A stretch of 64,000 nt of DNA from JAHRVQ01 sp051278195 (GTDB lineage Bacteria; Pseudomonadota; Gammaproteobacteria; Pseudomonadales; Azotimanducaceae): contig JBNMQM010000007.1 of the NCBI GenBank assembly GCA_051278195.1, positions 33,459 to 97,458 on the forward strand. The letters run 5' to 3'. The notes beneath the pieces were generated by a model. That model was not told the origin of the DNA, did no database searches, and saw only the letters and a program-made list of their open reading frames with translations. Both the position numbers and the translations under genes were made by a program. Shown one piece after another: positions 7,505 to 16,900 of the stretch (positions within the stretch are counted from its first letter, which is position 1; the number at the start of each line of letters is the position of its first letter).

Positions 7505-8181
7505 AGTACATTTTTATGAGTCTTTTGGTCCTAAACCTTGCTTACTTTGCTTCACAGCATATGGTGGCGCCTGACCAAGATGTTGACAATGTCCAGCTGA
7601 GGCGCAGCGATCAGGGTGCAAAAATAGTCCTTCTGAAAGAAAAAAGCACTCCGGCAGTCCGTAATGCTGAGATGAGCGAGGTGGTGAGTAATCCGCTTCG
7701 GCTGACCAGCGATGATTCTCAGACCTGTATTGCGGTCGGCCCGTTTGCTGATGTGTTTTCAGGGCAGGACGCACTTGAGCAGCTAGCGGCGCTGGACTTG
7801 TCAGTTGATTTGAAGGCGGTTGATGTGACGACGGGAGAGAGTGACTTCAGGTTATTGATACCGCCTGCTCCCTCGGCGGAGGTGGCATTTCGTAAGTTGA
7901 GAGAGCTTCAAGCCAGTGATATCGATAGTTACGTGATTACTCAAGGTCCTCAGGCGATGGGTATTTCTTTGGGTGTGTTCTCAACCGCCATGGCTGCTGA
8001 GTCTCTGCAGGATAGGCTTGACGCGTTGGGGTATGCCGGCGAAATCATCAAGATTGAAAGGTTGGCGCGCACCTACTGGCTTTTTCCTGCGCGAGATATA
8101 GATGCCGATATCAGTACGTCCGCGTGGATGGAAAATCGACCCGATTTAGAATTAAGACCAATGAAGTGCGTAGAAAGCTAA
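7501..8181 (+). CDS. SPOR-domain-like protein
   Basis: A 226-residue protein with an N-terminal hydrophobic segment (MKYIFMSLLVLNLAYFASQHM) acting as signal or anchor. A ~50-residue linker follows. The C-terminal half resembles SPOR domains, which bind denuded glycan at division sites (CIAVGPFADVFSGQDALEQL, then a second half with ISLGVFSTAMAAESLQDRL). Translation is probably coupled to birA through the 4-base ATGA overlap. A homologous small SPOR-type protein lies in the same place in Pseudomonas. Division role is inferred, not shown. Confidence 0.7.
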   Translation: MKYIFMSLLVLNLAYFASQHMVAPDQDVDNVQLRRSDQGAKIVLLKEKSTPAVRNAEMSEVVSNPLRLTSDDSQTCIAVGPFADVFSGQDALEQLAALDLSVDLKAVDVTTGESDFRLLIPPAPSAEVAFRKLRELQASDIDSYVITQGPQAMGISLGVFSTAMAAESLQDRLDALGYAGEIIKIERLARTYWLFPARDIDADISTSAWMENRPDLELRPMKCVES

Positions 8182-8188
8182 TTATAGT

Positions 8189-8217
8189 TTGATACCCAGT
8201 AATAATTCCCCTACAAT
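8189..8217 (+). promoter_or_regulatory. sigma70 promoter of the tRNA-tufB operon
   Basis: TTGATA (8189-8194), a 17-base spacer and TACAAT (8212-8217). The predicted start is near 8224, 17 bases before tRNA-Thr. The match and spacing are near ideal and suit a stable-RNA operon. Confidence 0.8.
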
Positions 8218-8240
8218 TTGCTCCCTGATTTTTACGGTAC

Positions 8241-8316
8241 GCCGCTATAGCTCAGTAGGTAGAGCAACTGATTTGTAATCAGTAGGTCCCGAGTTCGATT
8301 CTTGGTGGCGGCACCA
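8241..8316 (+). tRNA. tRNA-Thr (UGU)
   Basis: A 76-base tRNA with encoded CCA. It starts GCCGCTATAGCTCAGTAGG, has anticodon TGT in GATTTGTAATC and acceptor GCCGCTA paired with TGGCGGC. It is the first of the conserved thr-tyr-gly-thr-tufB array known from E. coli (thrU position). Confidence 0.97.
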
Positions 8317-8453
8317 GAAAAACAGTAGAAAAGTAGAGTGAAAAGGCGGCCTTGGGTCATTAAACTTGTGTCAAGAACGCAGGCGCGGGCACCTTTCACC
8401 AAAATTTAATTGACATCGGTTTAACTCGTGGGCAAAATCTAGCGCCTCATTTC

Positions 8454-8537
8454 GGAGGGGTTCCTGAGTGGCCAAAGGGATCAGACTGTAAATCTGACGC
8501 GCAAGCTTCGGTGGTTCGAATCCACCCCCCTCCACCA
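8454..8537 (+). tRNA. tRNA-Tyr (GUA)
   Basis: An 84-base class II tRNA with a long variable arm and encoded CCA. It starts GGAGGGGTTCCTGAGTGGCC and has anticodon GTA in GACTGTAAATC. The spacer before it (8317-8453) is about 137 bases and holds no gene. Confidence 0.97.
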
Positions 8538-8610
8538 ATTTGGTGGGCCTGGAGTTTGGCTGTGAGCGAAGCGACCGTCGATTAGAGTAGTAGATTGGAA
8601 GTAGAAGTTG

Positions 8611-8684
<74 letters not shown>

Positions 8685-8746
8685 TCCGTTCTCGTTCTTT
8701 TAAAGAAAGAGTCCGGGGAAGTGGTTGGGTCAATGAGTTTGTAGTT

Positions 8747-8822
<76 letters not shown>

Positions 8823-8948
8823 TAACTATTGCTAGCGATGGGCAGTCATGGCTAGAGAGAATTTTTTATAAAACATGCGACGCAAGTCGTTAATCCAAAG
8901 GCTAGAGAACTAGCTGTCCTGTTCGGGCTGTTGAGGGGAGTAATCCAG

Positions 8949-10139
8949 ATGTCCAAAGAGAAGTTTGAGCGGACGAAGCCGCACTTAAACGTAGGCACCA
9001 TTGGTCACGTTGACCATGGTAAGACAACGCTAACAGCGGCGATCACAAAAGTCTGTGCAGAAACTTGGGGTGGTACATTCTCCGATTTCGCAGCGATTGA
9101 TAATGCGCCAGAAGAGCGGGAACGTGGTATCACGATTTCGACTTCACACGTTGAATATGACTCACCTGCCCGTCACTACGCGCACGTTGATTGCCCGGGA
9201 CACGCTGACTATGTGAAGAACATGATCACTGGTGCTGCGCAGATGGACGGTGCGATTTTGGTTTGTTCTGCCGCTGATGGCCCCATGCCACAGACGCGCG
9301 AGCACATTCTGCTGTCTAAGCAGGTTGGCGTACCTTACATTGTTGTGTTCCTGAACAAGGCTGACATGGTCGATGACGAGGAGTTGGTTGAGCTTGTTGA
9401 GATGGAAGTTCGTGAACTTCTTGACCAGTACGATTTTCCTGGCGACGACACACCGATTATTATCGGTAGTGCATTAAAGGCGCTTGAAGGCGACCAGTCT
9501 GACATTGGTGCGCCGTCCATTATTAAATTGGTTGAAACGTTGGACTCCTACATTCCTGAGCCCGAGCGTGCCATTGACCAGCCATTCCTGATGCCAATCG
9601 AAGACGTGTTCTCGATCTCTGGTCGCGGTACGGTTGTCACGGGTCGAATTGACCGTGGTATTGTGAAGGTTGGTGATGATCTAGAAATCGTCGGCATCAA
9701 GGACACGATGAAGACGACTTGTACGGGCGTTGAGATGTTCCGTAAGTTACTCGACGAAGGTCGTGCAGGCGAGAACGTTGGTGTTCTGCTGCGTGGTACC
9801 AAGCGTGACGATGTTGAACGTGGTCAGGTACTGGCGAAGCCAGGTTCTATCACGCCTCATACGAAGTTCATGGGTGAAGTTTACGTTTTGTCGAAAGATG
9901 AAGGCGGACGCCACACGCCATTTTTCAAAGGCTACAAGCCTCAGTTCTTCTTTGAGACGACTGACGTTACGGGTGCTTGTGAGTTACCAGAAGGCACTGA
10001 AATGGTGATGCCTGGTGATAACGTGAATTTGGATGTTGAACTGATCGCACCGATTGCGATGGAAGAAGGTCAGCGTTTTGCGATCCGCGAGGGTGGTCGA
10101 ACGGTGGGTGCTGGTGTTGTGACAAAGATCCACGCTTAA
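8949..10139 (+). CDS. tufB: elongation factor Tu, copy B
   Basis: EF-Tu, 396 residues; the GTPase that brings aminoacyl-tRNA to the ribosome. G1 is GHVDHGKTT, G3 DCPGHAD, G4 NKAD and G5 SALKALEG. ATG at 8949 with GAGGGGAG at 8932-8939 is chosen over the in-frame TTG at 8931. The protein is identical to that at 25698. The DNA appears identical from the second base of the start codon to the last sense codon, which points to recent gene conversion. The segment FFFETTDVTG has Glu where E. coli has Arg333 (FYFRTTDVTG), a site where pulvomycin resistance maps. Confidence 0.98.
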   Translation: MSKEKFERTKPHLNVGTIGHVDHGKTTLTAAITKVCAETWGGTFSDFAAIDNAPEERERGITISTSHVEYDSPARHYAHVDCPGHADYVKNMITGAAQMDGAILVCSAADGPMPQTREHILLSKQVGVPYIVVFLNKADMVDDEELVELVEMEVRELLDQYDFPGDDTPIIIGSALKALEGDQSDIGAPSIIKLVETLDSYIPEPERAIDQPFLMPIEDVFSISGRGTVVTGRIDRGIVKVGDDLEIVGIKDTMKTTCTGVEMFRKLLDEGRAGENVGVLLRGTKRDDVERGQVLAKPGSITPHTKFMGEVYVLSKDEGGRHTPFFKGYKPQFFFETTDVTGACELPEGTEMVMPGDNVNLDVELIAPIAMEEGQRFAIREGGRTVGAGVVTKIHA

Positions 10140-10185
10140 GTCATAATCTGACCCGTAAGATCTGATGTAAAGACTAGAAAGACTC

Positions 10186-10221
10186 GAAAGGGTTGGCAGC
10201 AATGTCAGCCCCTTTCTTTTT
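10186..10221 (+). terminator. stem-loop with T-run after tufB
   Basis: GAAAGGG-TTGGC, a 6-base loop and a complementary arm ending CCCCTTTC form a ~12-pair stem with one bulged C, followed by TTTTT. It may be a partial terminator or RNA-processing site between tufB and tRNA-Trp. Confidence 0.6.
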
Positions 10222-10238
10222 GAAAGTTTTCAATGCCT

Positions 10239-10314
10239 AGGCCAGTAGCTCAATTGGCAGAGCGACGGTCTCCAAAACCGTAGGTTGGGGGTTCGATTCC
10301 CTCCTGGCCTGCCA
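10239..10314 (+). tRNA. tRNA-Trp (CCA)
   Basis: A 76-base tRNA with encoded 3' CCA. It starts AGGCCAGTAGCTCAATTGG and has anticodon CCA in GTCTCCAAAAC. Its position between tufB and secE is conserved in many gammaproteobacteria. Confidence 0.97.
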
Positions 10315-10364
10315 CTATTGCCCGGGCAGATATATGAATGATGGAATTGAATGAGTAGCACTCA

Positions 10365-10736
10365 ATGAGTGGCAAGGAAGAAACAGCGGCAACGAGTCGC
10401 ATAGATCCACTACTTTGGTTGGTGGTTGTTGCGATTGTGATTGGTGGTGTTTATGCAAACACAACCTTTGTTGGGGTTAATGTTCTTGTTCGAGCTGTGG
10501 CCGGTTTGGGTCTCGCAGCTGTTGCTATCGCGATTGCGTTGCAGACCTATCGGGGTCGAGCGGGTTGGGAGTTGGCGAAAGAAGCAAGAGTAGAAGTTCG
10601 CAAGGTCATCTGGCCAACTCGCGAAGAAACAACGCAGACAACTTTGATTGTTGTCGTCGTTGTCATCGTCGTGGGTTTGTTTTTGTGGGGCCTCGATTCA
10701 GCTTTGAGCTGGGGCATCCAAGCGGTGATTGGTTGA
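10365..10736 (+). CDS. secE: preprotein translocase subunit SecE
   Basis: A 123-residue clamp subunit of the SecYEG channel. It has three membrane segments (about residues 16-36, 40-60 and 90-115), as in E. coli SecE. The conserved cytoplasmic stretch EARVEVRKVIWPTREETTQTT lies before the last helix. ATG at 10365. The stop is 24 bases before the preferred nusG start, so the two form an operon. Confidence 0.95.
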   Translation: MSGKEETAATSRIDPLLWLVVVAIVIGGVYANTTFVGVNVLVRAVAGLGLAAVAIAIALQTYRGRAGWELAKEARVEVRKVIWPTREETTQTTLIVVVVVIVVGLFLWGLDSALSWGIQAVIG

Positions 10737-10760
10737 TGGCGTATGCAGCAGGAGAGTTCA

Positions 10761-11294
10761 GTGTCTAAGCGTTGGTTTGTGATTCATGCCTACTCTGGCT
10801 ACGAGAAGCAGGTCATGCGCGCACTTCAAGAGCGAATTGAGTTGTGCGACTTCGCTGAAAAGTTCGGTGAGGTGATTGTGCCTTCCGAAGAAGTGGTTGA
10901 AATGAAGGCCGGCAAGAAGCGACGCAGTGAGCGTAAGTTTTTCCCCGGTTATGTTCTGATAGAAATGGAGTTAGGTGATGACACCTGGCACCTAGTGAAG
11001 GAAACGCCTCGAGTGATGGGGTTTATTGGCGGCAAGGCAGATCAGCCGGCACCAATATCAGATGTTGAGGCCCAGGCTATCTTGCAGCGAGTGCAGGCGG
11101 GCAGTGAAAACATCACGCCTAAGACCGTATTTGAGCCTGGCGAGTTGGTTCGAGTTACCGATGGGCCGTTTAACGACTTTAACGGTGTTGTCGAAGAAGT
11201 GAATTATGAGAAGAATCGTCTGCATGTTGCAGTCACGATTTTTGGTCGTTCTACGCCAGTTGAGCTGGATTTCGGGCAGGTAGAAAAGGGCTAG
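10761..11294 (+). CDS. nusG: transcription termination/antitermination factor NusG
   Basis: A 177-residue NusG that binds RNA polymerase and links it to Rho or ribosomal S10. The NGN domain starts KRWFVIHAYSGYEKQVMRAL and contains FFPGYVLIEM. The KOW domain is EPGELVRVTDGPFNDFNGVVEEV. GTG at 10761 with AGGAG at 10750-10754 fits the usual length better than the upstream ATG at 10743, which would lack a good ribosome binding site. Followed by a REP-like palindrome, then rplK. Confidence 0.96.
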   Translation: MSKRWFVIHAYSGYEKQVMRALQERIELCDFAEKFGEVIVPSEEVVEMKAGKKRRSERKFFPGYVLIEMELGDDTWHLVKETPRVMGFIGGKADQPAPISDVEAQAILQRVQAGSENITPKTVFEPGELVRVTDGPFNDFNGVVEEVNYEKNRLHVAVTIFGRSTPVELDFGQVEKG

Positions 11295-11305
11295 AAAAGC
11301 AAACT

Positions 11306-11334
11306 GGGGTCAGAGTAAATTTTACTCTAACCCC
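11306..11334. repeat. REP-like imperfect palindrome in the nusG-rplK spacer
   Basis: GGGGTCAGAGTAAA (11306-11319) is mirrored by TTTACTCTAACCCC (11321-11334), giving 14-base arms with one mismatch around a single T. The repeat begins 11 bases after the nusG stop. From memory, the sequence resembles palindromes linked to REP-associated tyrosine transposases. No transposase is nearby. It could also act as a weak terminator or processing hairpin. Confidence 0.6.
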
Positions 11335-11436
11335 GAACTTAACGCCTCTGCTGAGAAGCGAGAGGTAAGGTATGCGCTGGTAACAGCGCAAACGGGGAGC
11401 GAGAACCGCGCTTGTACCCAAACAAGGAGATATATT
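11335..11436 (+). promoter_or_regulatory. rplK leader, possible L1 operator
   Basis: About 100 bases hold a GNRA-capped hairpin, GCGCTG-GTAA-CAGCGC (11374-11389), upstream of the rplK ribosome binding site (AAGGAG). In E. coli L1 represses the L11 operon by binding such a leader. The L1 site here is inferred from position only. Confidence 0.4.
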
Positions 11437-11871
11437 ATGGCAAAAAAGATTGATGCCTACGTCAAACTGCAAGTGCCAGCGGGCGCTGCAAATCCTAGTC
11501 CTCCCGTCGGTCCCGCGCTGGGTCAGCACGGTGTGAACATTATGGAGTTCTGCAAAGCATTCAATGCAGAAACTCAGTCTATGGAAGCTGGCATGCCGAT
11601 CCCTGTTGTGATCACGGTATATGCTGACAAGAGCTTCACTTTTATTAAGAAAACGCCTCCTGCATCTGTTTTGCTTAAGAAAGCAGCCGGTGTTACGAAG
11701 GGCAGCCCGACGCCTCACACCGACAAGGTCGGCAAGGTGACGCGTGCGCAGCTCGAGGAGATTGCGACTCTCAAAATGCCAGACCTGACAGCAAAAGATA
11801 TGGATGCAGCGGTCCGAACAATTGCCGGTAGTGCTCGCGCCGCAGGCATTGAGACAGAGGGAGTTAAGTAA
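11437..11871 (+). CDS. rplK: 50S ribosomal protein L11
   Basis: A 144-residue L11 (E. coli 142). It binds the GTPase-centre 23S rRNA together with L10/L12. The N-terminal VKLQVPAGAANPSPPVGPALGQHGVNIMEFCKAF motif is typical, and the C-terminal RNA-binding domain ends RAAGIETEGVK. ATG at 11437 after AAGGAG. The stop overlaps the rplA ATG by one base (TAATG), so the genes are translationally coupled. Confidence 0.98.
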   Translation: MAKKIDAYVKLQVPAGAANPSPPVGPALGQHGVNIMEFCKAFNAETQSMEAGMPIPVVITVYADKSFTFIKKTPPASVLLKKAAGVTKGSPTPHTDKVGKVTRAQLEEIATLKMPDLTAKDMDAAVRTIAGSARAAGIETEGVK

Positions 11872-12566
11872 TGGCTAAGCTCACGAAGAGAAAAAAGTTA
11901 TTCGCTGAAAAAATTGAAATCGGCAAGCTTTATGCGATAGATGAAGCGCTAGGCTTACTGGGTGAATTTGCTTCATCGAAATTTAAAGAGTCGATCGACG
12001 TGTCAATTAATTTGGGTGTTGATCCTCGAAAATCTGATCAGGTAGTTCGTGGTGCTACGGTGCTCCCGAATGGTACTGGTAAGACTGTCCGAGTGGCTGT
12101 TTTTACTCAAGGCGACAAAGTGGAAGAAGCCACTGCAGCGGGTGCTGACGTCGTAGGTATGGACGAATTAGCTGCCTCAATGAAGGCTGGCGATCTTAAC
12201 TATGACGTTGTTATTGCTTCGCCGGACGCGATGCGAGTTGTTGGCCAGCTTGGTCAAGTACTCGGCCCTCGTGGTCTTATGCCAAACCCGCGTCTCGGCA
12301 CAGTAACGCCCGACGTCGCGGAAGCGGTCAAAAATGCTAAAGCTGGCCAGGTCAGGTATCGAACTGACAAGAACGGCATCATTCATGGTGGTGTCGGTCA
12401 GATTGGTTTCGAAGCCCAGGCGATTAAAGAGAATATTGAAGCTTTGCTGGTCGATCTGAAAAAAGGCAAGCCTGCTTCGGCTAAAGGTGCTTATGTCAAG
12501 AAGGTCGTCCTTTCGACCACGATGGGTGCCGGTATTCCGATCGATCAGTCGTCACTGGAATTTTAA
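11871..12566 (+). CDS. rplA: 50S ribosomal protein L1
   Basis: A 231-residue L1 (E. coli 234) of the ribosomal L1 stalk, which helps release E-site tRNA. Diagnostic stretches are SINLGVDPRKSDQVVRGATVLP and GQVLGPRGLMPNPRLGTVT. L1 usually represses its own operon. It overlaps rplK by one base. The rplJ leader begins right after the stop. Confidence 0.98.
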   Translation: MAKLTKRKKLFAEKIEIGKLYAIDEALGLLGEFASSKFKESIDVSINLGVDPRKSDQVVRGATVLPNGTGKTVRVAVFTQGDKVEEATAAGADVVGMDELAASMKAGDLNYDVVIASPDAMRVVGQLGQVLGPRGLMPNPRLGTVTPDVAEAVKNAKAGQVRYRTDKNGIIHGGVGQIGFEAQAIKENIEALLVDLKKGKPASAKGAYVKKVVLSTTMGAGIPIDQSSLEF

Positions 12567-12572
12567 TTCAAT

Positions 12573-12870
12573 GCGCAAGGCGAAAGCCTTGTGCAAAGGC
12601 GTGGAGCAATTGCTCTACGCATACAGAACTTTGGGGTCCTCAGTGGAAAGGTTGCTGGGGCTCGTCAAAGACCGCAGGTCCAACTACCAAATAGATAGGT
12701 GTTGGTTAAGTTCGGTAAGGTTGGTCTTCGGATCAAACTTGCAGGCCTGAAAAGGCCAAGGAGCCCGCGCAGACGGTGCGCCCGATTCGAAATATTTGAA
12801 TCCTGTCGCCGTTAATAGGAGCTCGAGTAGTCATCACGATACATTGAGCATAAAGAAGTCGACACAGGAG
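12573..12870 (+). ncRNA. rplJ (L10) leader RNA
   Basis: The ~310-base gap between rplA and rplJ has no gene but strong RNA structure. Two hairpins come first: GCGCAAGGC-GAAA-GCCTTGTGC (12573-12594) and GCGTGGAGC-AATT-GCTCTACGC (12599-12620). Then come a region with AGACCGCAGGT and a GAGCCCGCGCAGACGG block. The rplJ ribosome binding site AGGAG is at 12866-12870. This matches the position and style of the L10-L12 autoregulatory leader known in gammaproteobacteria. The exact L10-binding fold was not modelled. Confidence 0.7.
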
Positions 12871-12878
12871 TATTACTT

Positions 12879-13412
12879 GTGCCAATAGGACTTAAAGAGA
12901 AGCAGGCAATTGTTGCAGAGGTGAACGAAGCCGCTAGCAATGCGCTTTCTGCTGTTATGGCTGACTATCGTGGTGTCACGGTAGATGGTATGACCGAGCT
13001 ACGTAAAGTTGCTCGTGAGCAGAATGTGTATGTGCGCGTGATTCGTAACACTTTGGCCAAGCGTGCGTTTGAAGGGACTGAGTTCGAGTGTTTGAGCGAA
13101 TCCCTGCTGGGTCCGAATATTCTCGCTTTCTCTTTGGAAGATCCCGGTGCGGGTGCCCGCATCTTCAAGGATTTTGCCAAGGCGAACGAGAAATTTGAAA
13201 TCAAGGCATTGAGCGTCGGAGGTAAGTTATTGCCCGCCGACCAAATTGATGCCTTAGCCAAGCTACCAACGCGGGATCAAGCGTTGTCAATGTTGATGTC
13301 AGTCATGCTGGCGCCAGTCACCAAGTTGACTCGTACATTGAACGAAATCCCTACGAAGGTAACGCGTGTGGTTGCAGCGGTCAGAGACCAGAAGCAACAA
13401 GAAGCCTCTTAA
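12879..13412 (+). CDS. rplJ: 50S ribosomal protein L10
   Basis: A 177-residue L10 (E. coli 165), base of the L7/L12 stalk. The N-terminus KEKQAIVAEVNEAASNALSAVMADYRG and the central VRVIRNTLAKRAFEGTEF are diagnostic. The C-terminal helix that carries L12 dimers is present. GTG start at 12879 with AGGAG 8 bases upstream. It is expected to repress its own translation through the leader RNA. Confidence 0.97.
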   Translation: MPIGLKEKQAIVAEVNEAASNALSAVMADYRGVTVDGMTELRKVAREQNVYVRVIRNTLAKRAFEGTEFECLSESLLGPNILAFSLEDPGAGARIFKDFAKANEKFEIKALSVGGKLLPADQIDALAKLPTRDQALSMLMSVMLAPVTKLTRTLNEIPTKVTRVVAAVRDQKQQEAS

Positions 13413-13439
13413 GTAACTTAAATATTGGAGATAGGACTT

Positions 13440-13817
13440 ATGTCTTTATCAAAAGATGACATTTTGAATGCAATTGCTGAAATGAGCGTCATGGACGTCG
13501 TTGAACTTGTTGAAGCAATGGAAGAAAAATTTGGTGTTTCTGCTGCAGCCGCGGTTGCAGTTGCTCCAGCCGGCGGTGACGCTGGTGCTGCCGTCGAAGA
13601 AGAGAAGGATGAGTTTGATGTCATCATCACTTCTGCTGGCGAGAAGAAAGTAAACTCCATTAAAGTAGTTCGTGCGATCACGGGTCTTGGCTTGAAAGAA
13701 GCTAAAGCACTGGTCGACGAAGCGCCTTCTGTTGTTAAGGAAGGTGTGACTAAAGTTGAAGCAGAAGATCTCAAGAAACAGCTTGAAGAAGCTGGCGCTT
13801 CTGTGGAGCTCAAGTAA
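13440..13817 (+). CDS. rplL: 50S ribosomal protein L7/L12
   Basis: A 125-residue L7/L12, the multi-copy stalk protein that recruits translation GTPases. It has the N-terminal dimer domain (SKDDILNAIAEMSVMDVVEL), an alanine-rich hinge (AAAAVAVAPAGG) and the C-terminal factor-binding domain (KINSIKVV-like KVNSIKVVRAITGLGLKEAK). ATG at 13440 with GGAG upstream is chosen over TTG at 13425, which would add five residues. Confidence 0.97.
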   Translation: MSLSKDDILNAIAEMSVMDVVELVEAMEEKFGVSAAAAVAVAPAGGDAGAAVEEEKDEFDVIITSAGEKKVNSIKVVRAITGLGLKEAKALVDEAPSVVKEGVTKVEAEDLKKQLEEAGASVELK

Positions 13818-13845
13818 TCCTAGATTACATTGGGTTCAAAAGCTC

Positions 13846-13877
13846 AAAGGCTGGCGGCATTTTGTCGTCCAGCCTTT
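13846..13877 (+). terminator. attenuator hairpin between rplL and rpoB
   Basis: AAAGGCTGG, a 14-base loop with an inner CG/CG pair, and CCAGCCTTT followed by TT form a terminator-like hairpin 28 bases after rplL. In E. coli an attenuator at the same place lowers rpoBC transcription relative to the ribosomal genes. The same role is inferred here. Confidence 0.7.
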
Positions 13878-13952
13878 TTGCGCTTGAAATTTCGTGCTGC
13901 GAGCGAACGCTCGTCAGCCCACGCGAGTTAAAGATCTAGCCTGGAGGCATTG

Positions 13953-16900
13953 ATGGCCTATTCATACACAGAGAAAAAACGTATTCGTAAGGACTTCGGT
14001 AAACTCCGAACGGTTATGGATATTCCATACCTGCTTGCGATACAGGTCGAATCCTATCAGGAGTTTCTGCAGGACCATATTACGGCAGAAGAGCGTATTG
14101 GTAAGGGCTTGCATGCTGCGTTTAAATCCGTGTTTCCTATCGTCAGCTATTCCGGCAGCGCAGCGCTAGAGTATGTCAGTTATCGTCTTGGTAAGGCGCC
14201 ATTTAATGTGCGCGAGTGTCAGCTGCAGAGCGTCACCTATGCCGTGCCATTGCGAGTAAAGGTTAGACTGATCATTTACGATAAGGATTCGTCTAACAAA
14301 GCTATTAAAGATATTAAAGAGCAAGAAGTGTACATGGGCGAGATTCCGCTCATGACTGAGAACGGTACCTTCGTCATCAATGGTATCGAGCGTGTTGTTG
14401 TGTCCCAGTTGCACCGTTCACCCGGTGTGTTTTTTGATCACGACAAAGGTAAGACTCACAGTTCTGGTAAGTTGCTCTACTCCGCTCGGGTTATCCCGAT
14501 GCGTGGATCCTGGCTCGATTTCGAGTTCGATCCCAAAGATGCTGTCTATGTCCGAATTGACCGTCGCCGTAAATTGCCCGCGTCGGTGTTATTGCGCGCG
14601 CTTGGTTACAGTTCGGAAGAAATCCTCGATATGTTCTTCGATACCGACACGTTCTACGTCGACGAAGAGAACTATAGCCTGAACCTAATCGCCAGTCGTC
14701 TCCGCGGTGATACAGCTCGGTTCGAGATCACCGGCGCCGATGGCGAAGTGATCGTAGAAGAAGGCGCTCGTATTACCGCTCGCCACATCCGTACCATGGA
14801 AACCGCTGGCCTCGAGCAGTTAGAAGTACCGCTCGAATATGTCTGTGGTCACGTGTTAGCAAATGACATTGTTGATCCAGAAACCGGCGAGATCGTCGTC
14901 GCTTGCAATACAGTCGTAACAGAAGAAGTACTCGCCAAGTTCGCTGAGATTGGTCTCGAAAGCTTCAATACTATTTACACCAACGATTTGGATTGTGGTC
15001 CGTTTATTTCCGACACACTAAACGCTGACTCATCTACAAACCGTCTGGAAGCTCTGGTAGAAATCTACCGAATGATGCGTCCTGGTGAGCCACCGACTAA
15101 AGAAGCCGCTGAAAACCTGTTTAACAACTTGTTTTTTGCGCCAGAACGATACGACCTCACTGCGGTGGGTCGAATGAAGTTTAATCGTCGTCTGGGTCGC
15201 GAAGAAGAAGTCGGCTCAGGTACGCTGTCGAATAACGACATTATTGATGTTGTGAAATGCCTGATCAATATTCGTAACGGTAAAGACGTTGTCGACGATA
15301 TTGACCACTTGGGTAATCGCCGCATCCGCTCGGTTGGTGAGATGGCTGAAAATGCTTTCCGCCTTGGTTTGATCCGAGTAGAGCGTGCTGTGAAAGAGCG
15401 TTTGAGTTTAGCGGAATCTGAAGGTCTGATGCCTCAGGATCTGATTAATGCCAAGCCTGTCGCAGCAGCCGTGAAAGAATATTTTGGCTCAGCCCAGCTG
15501 TCTCAGTTTATGGACCAGAACAACCCGTTATCAGAAGTGACCCATAAGCGCCGTGTTTCGGCTTTGGGCCCGGGCGGTTTGACTCGTGAACGTGCAGGTT
15601 TCGAAGTTCGTGACGTACACCCAACTCACTATGGTCGTGTTTGTCCTATTGAAACGCCAGAAGGCCCAAATATTGGGTTGATTAACTCACTGGCCACCTA
15701 CGCTCGTACCAATGAGTATGGTTTTCTAGAAAGTCCTTACCGCAAGGTAATCGACGGCAAGGTCACCAGTGACATTGAATACCTCTCCGCCATCGTTGAA
15801 AGCGATTACGTTATCGCCCAGGCCAGTGTGCCGCTCGATGAGGATTTTCACATCATCGATGATTTAGTTGATGTGCGCCATCAAGGTGAATTTACAAAAG
15901 CCATTCGTGAAAGTGTTAACTTTATGGATGTGTCACCACAGCAGGTAGTCTCCGTGGCTGCGTCGCTGATTCCCTTTCTGGAACACGACGATGCTAACCG
16001 GGCTCTGATGGGATCTAACATGCAGCGTCAGGCAGTACCGACGTTGCGAGCTGAAAAGCCACTTGTTGGTACCGGCATGGAGAAAATTGTTGCCCGTGAT
16101 TCCGGTGTCTGTGTTGTCGCTAGACGTGGTGGTGTGATTGAAACAGTGGATGCTGCTCGTATTGTGATTCGAGTGAGTGATGCTGAGACTGAGTCCGGTG
16201 AAGCTGGTGTTGATATTTACAACCTGACGAAATACACCCGTTCAAACCAGAACACCTGCATTAACCAAAAGCCACTTGTGAAAGAAGGTGACGCTGTAGC
16301 CTCTGGTGACGTCTTAGCTGACGGTCCTTCCATCGATATGGGTGAATTGGCGCTTGGCCAAAACTGTCGCATCGCGTTCATGACCTGGAATGGCTACAAC
16401 TTTGAAGACTCAATTCTGATCTCAGAGCGAGTTGTCAAAGAAGATCGGTTCACTTCAATCCACATTCAGGAATTGACTTGTATCGCTCGCGATACCAAGT
16501 TGGGTTCAGAAGAAATCACTTGTGACATTCCGAATGTCGGTGAAGGTGCGCTATCGAAGCTTGATGAATCCGGCATTGTTTATATCGGAGCTGAAGTGGA
16601 AGCGGGCGATATCCTAGTGGGTAAAGTGACGCCTAAAGGCGAGACTCAATTAACACCAGAAGAAAAGCTTCTACGTGCAATCTTTGGCGAGAAGGCCTCT
16701 GACGTGAAAGATACGTCGTTGCGCGTACCGAGCAGTTATAACGGCACCGTCATCGATGTACGTGTCTTCACTCGCGATGGTATCGATAAAGACCACCGCG
16801 CGTTAGACATCGAGCGGCACGAAATCGAAGAGATTCGTCGCAACGTCGAAGAAGAATATCGAATCATTCAGACGGCTACCTTTGAGCGTTTGGCTGGTTC

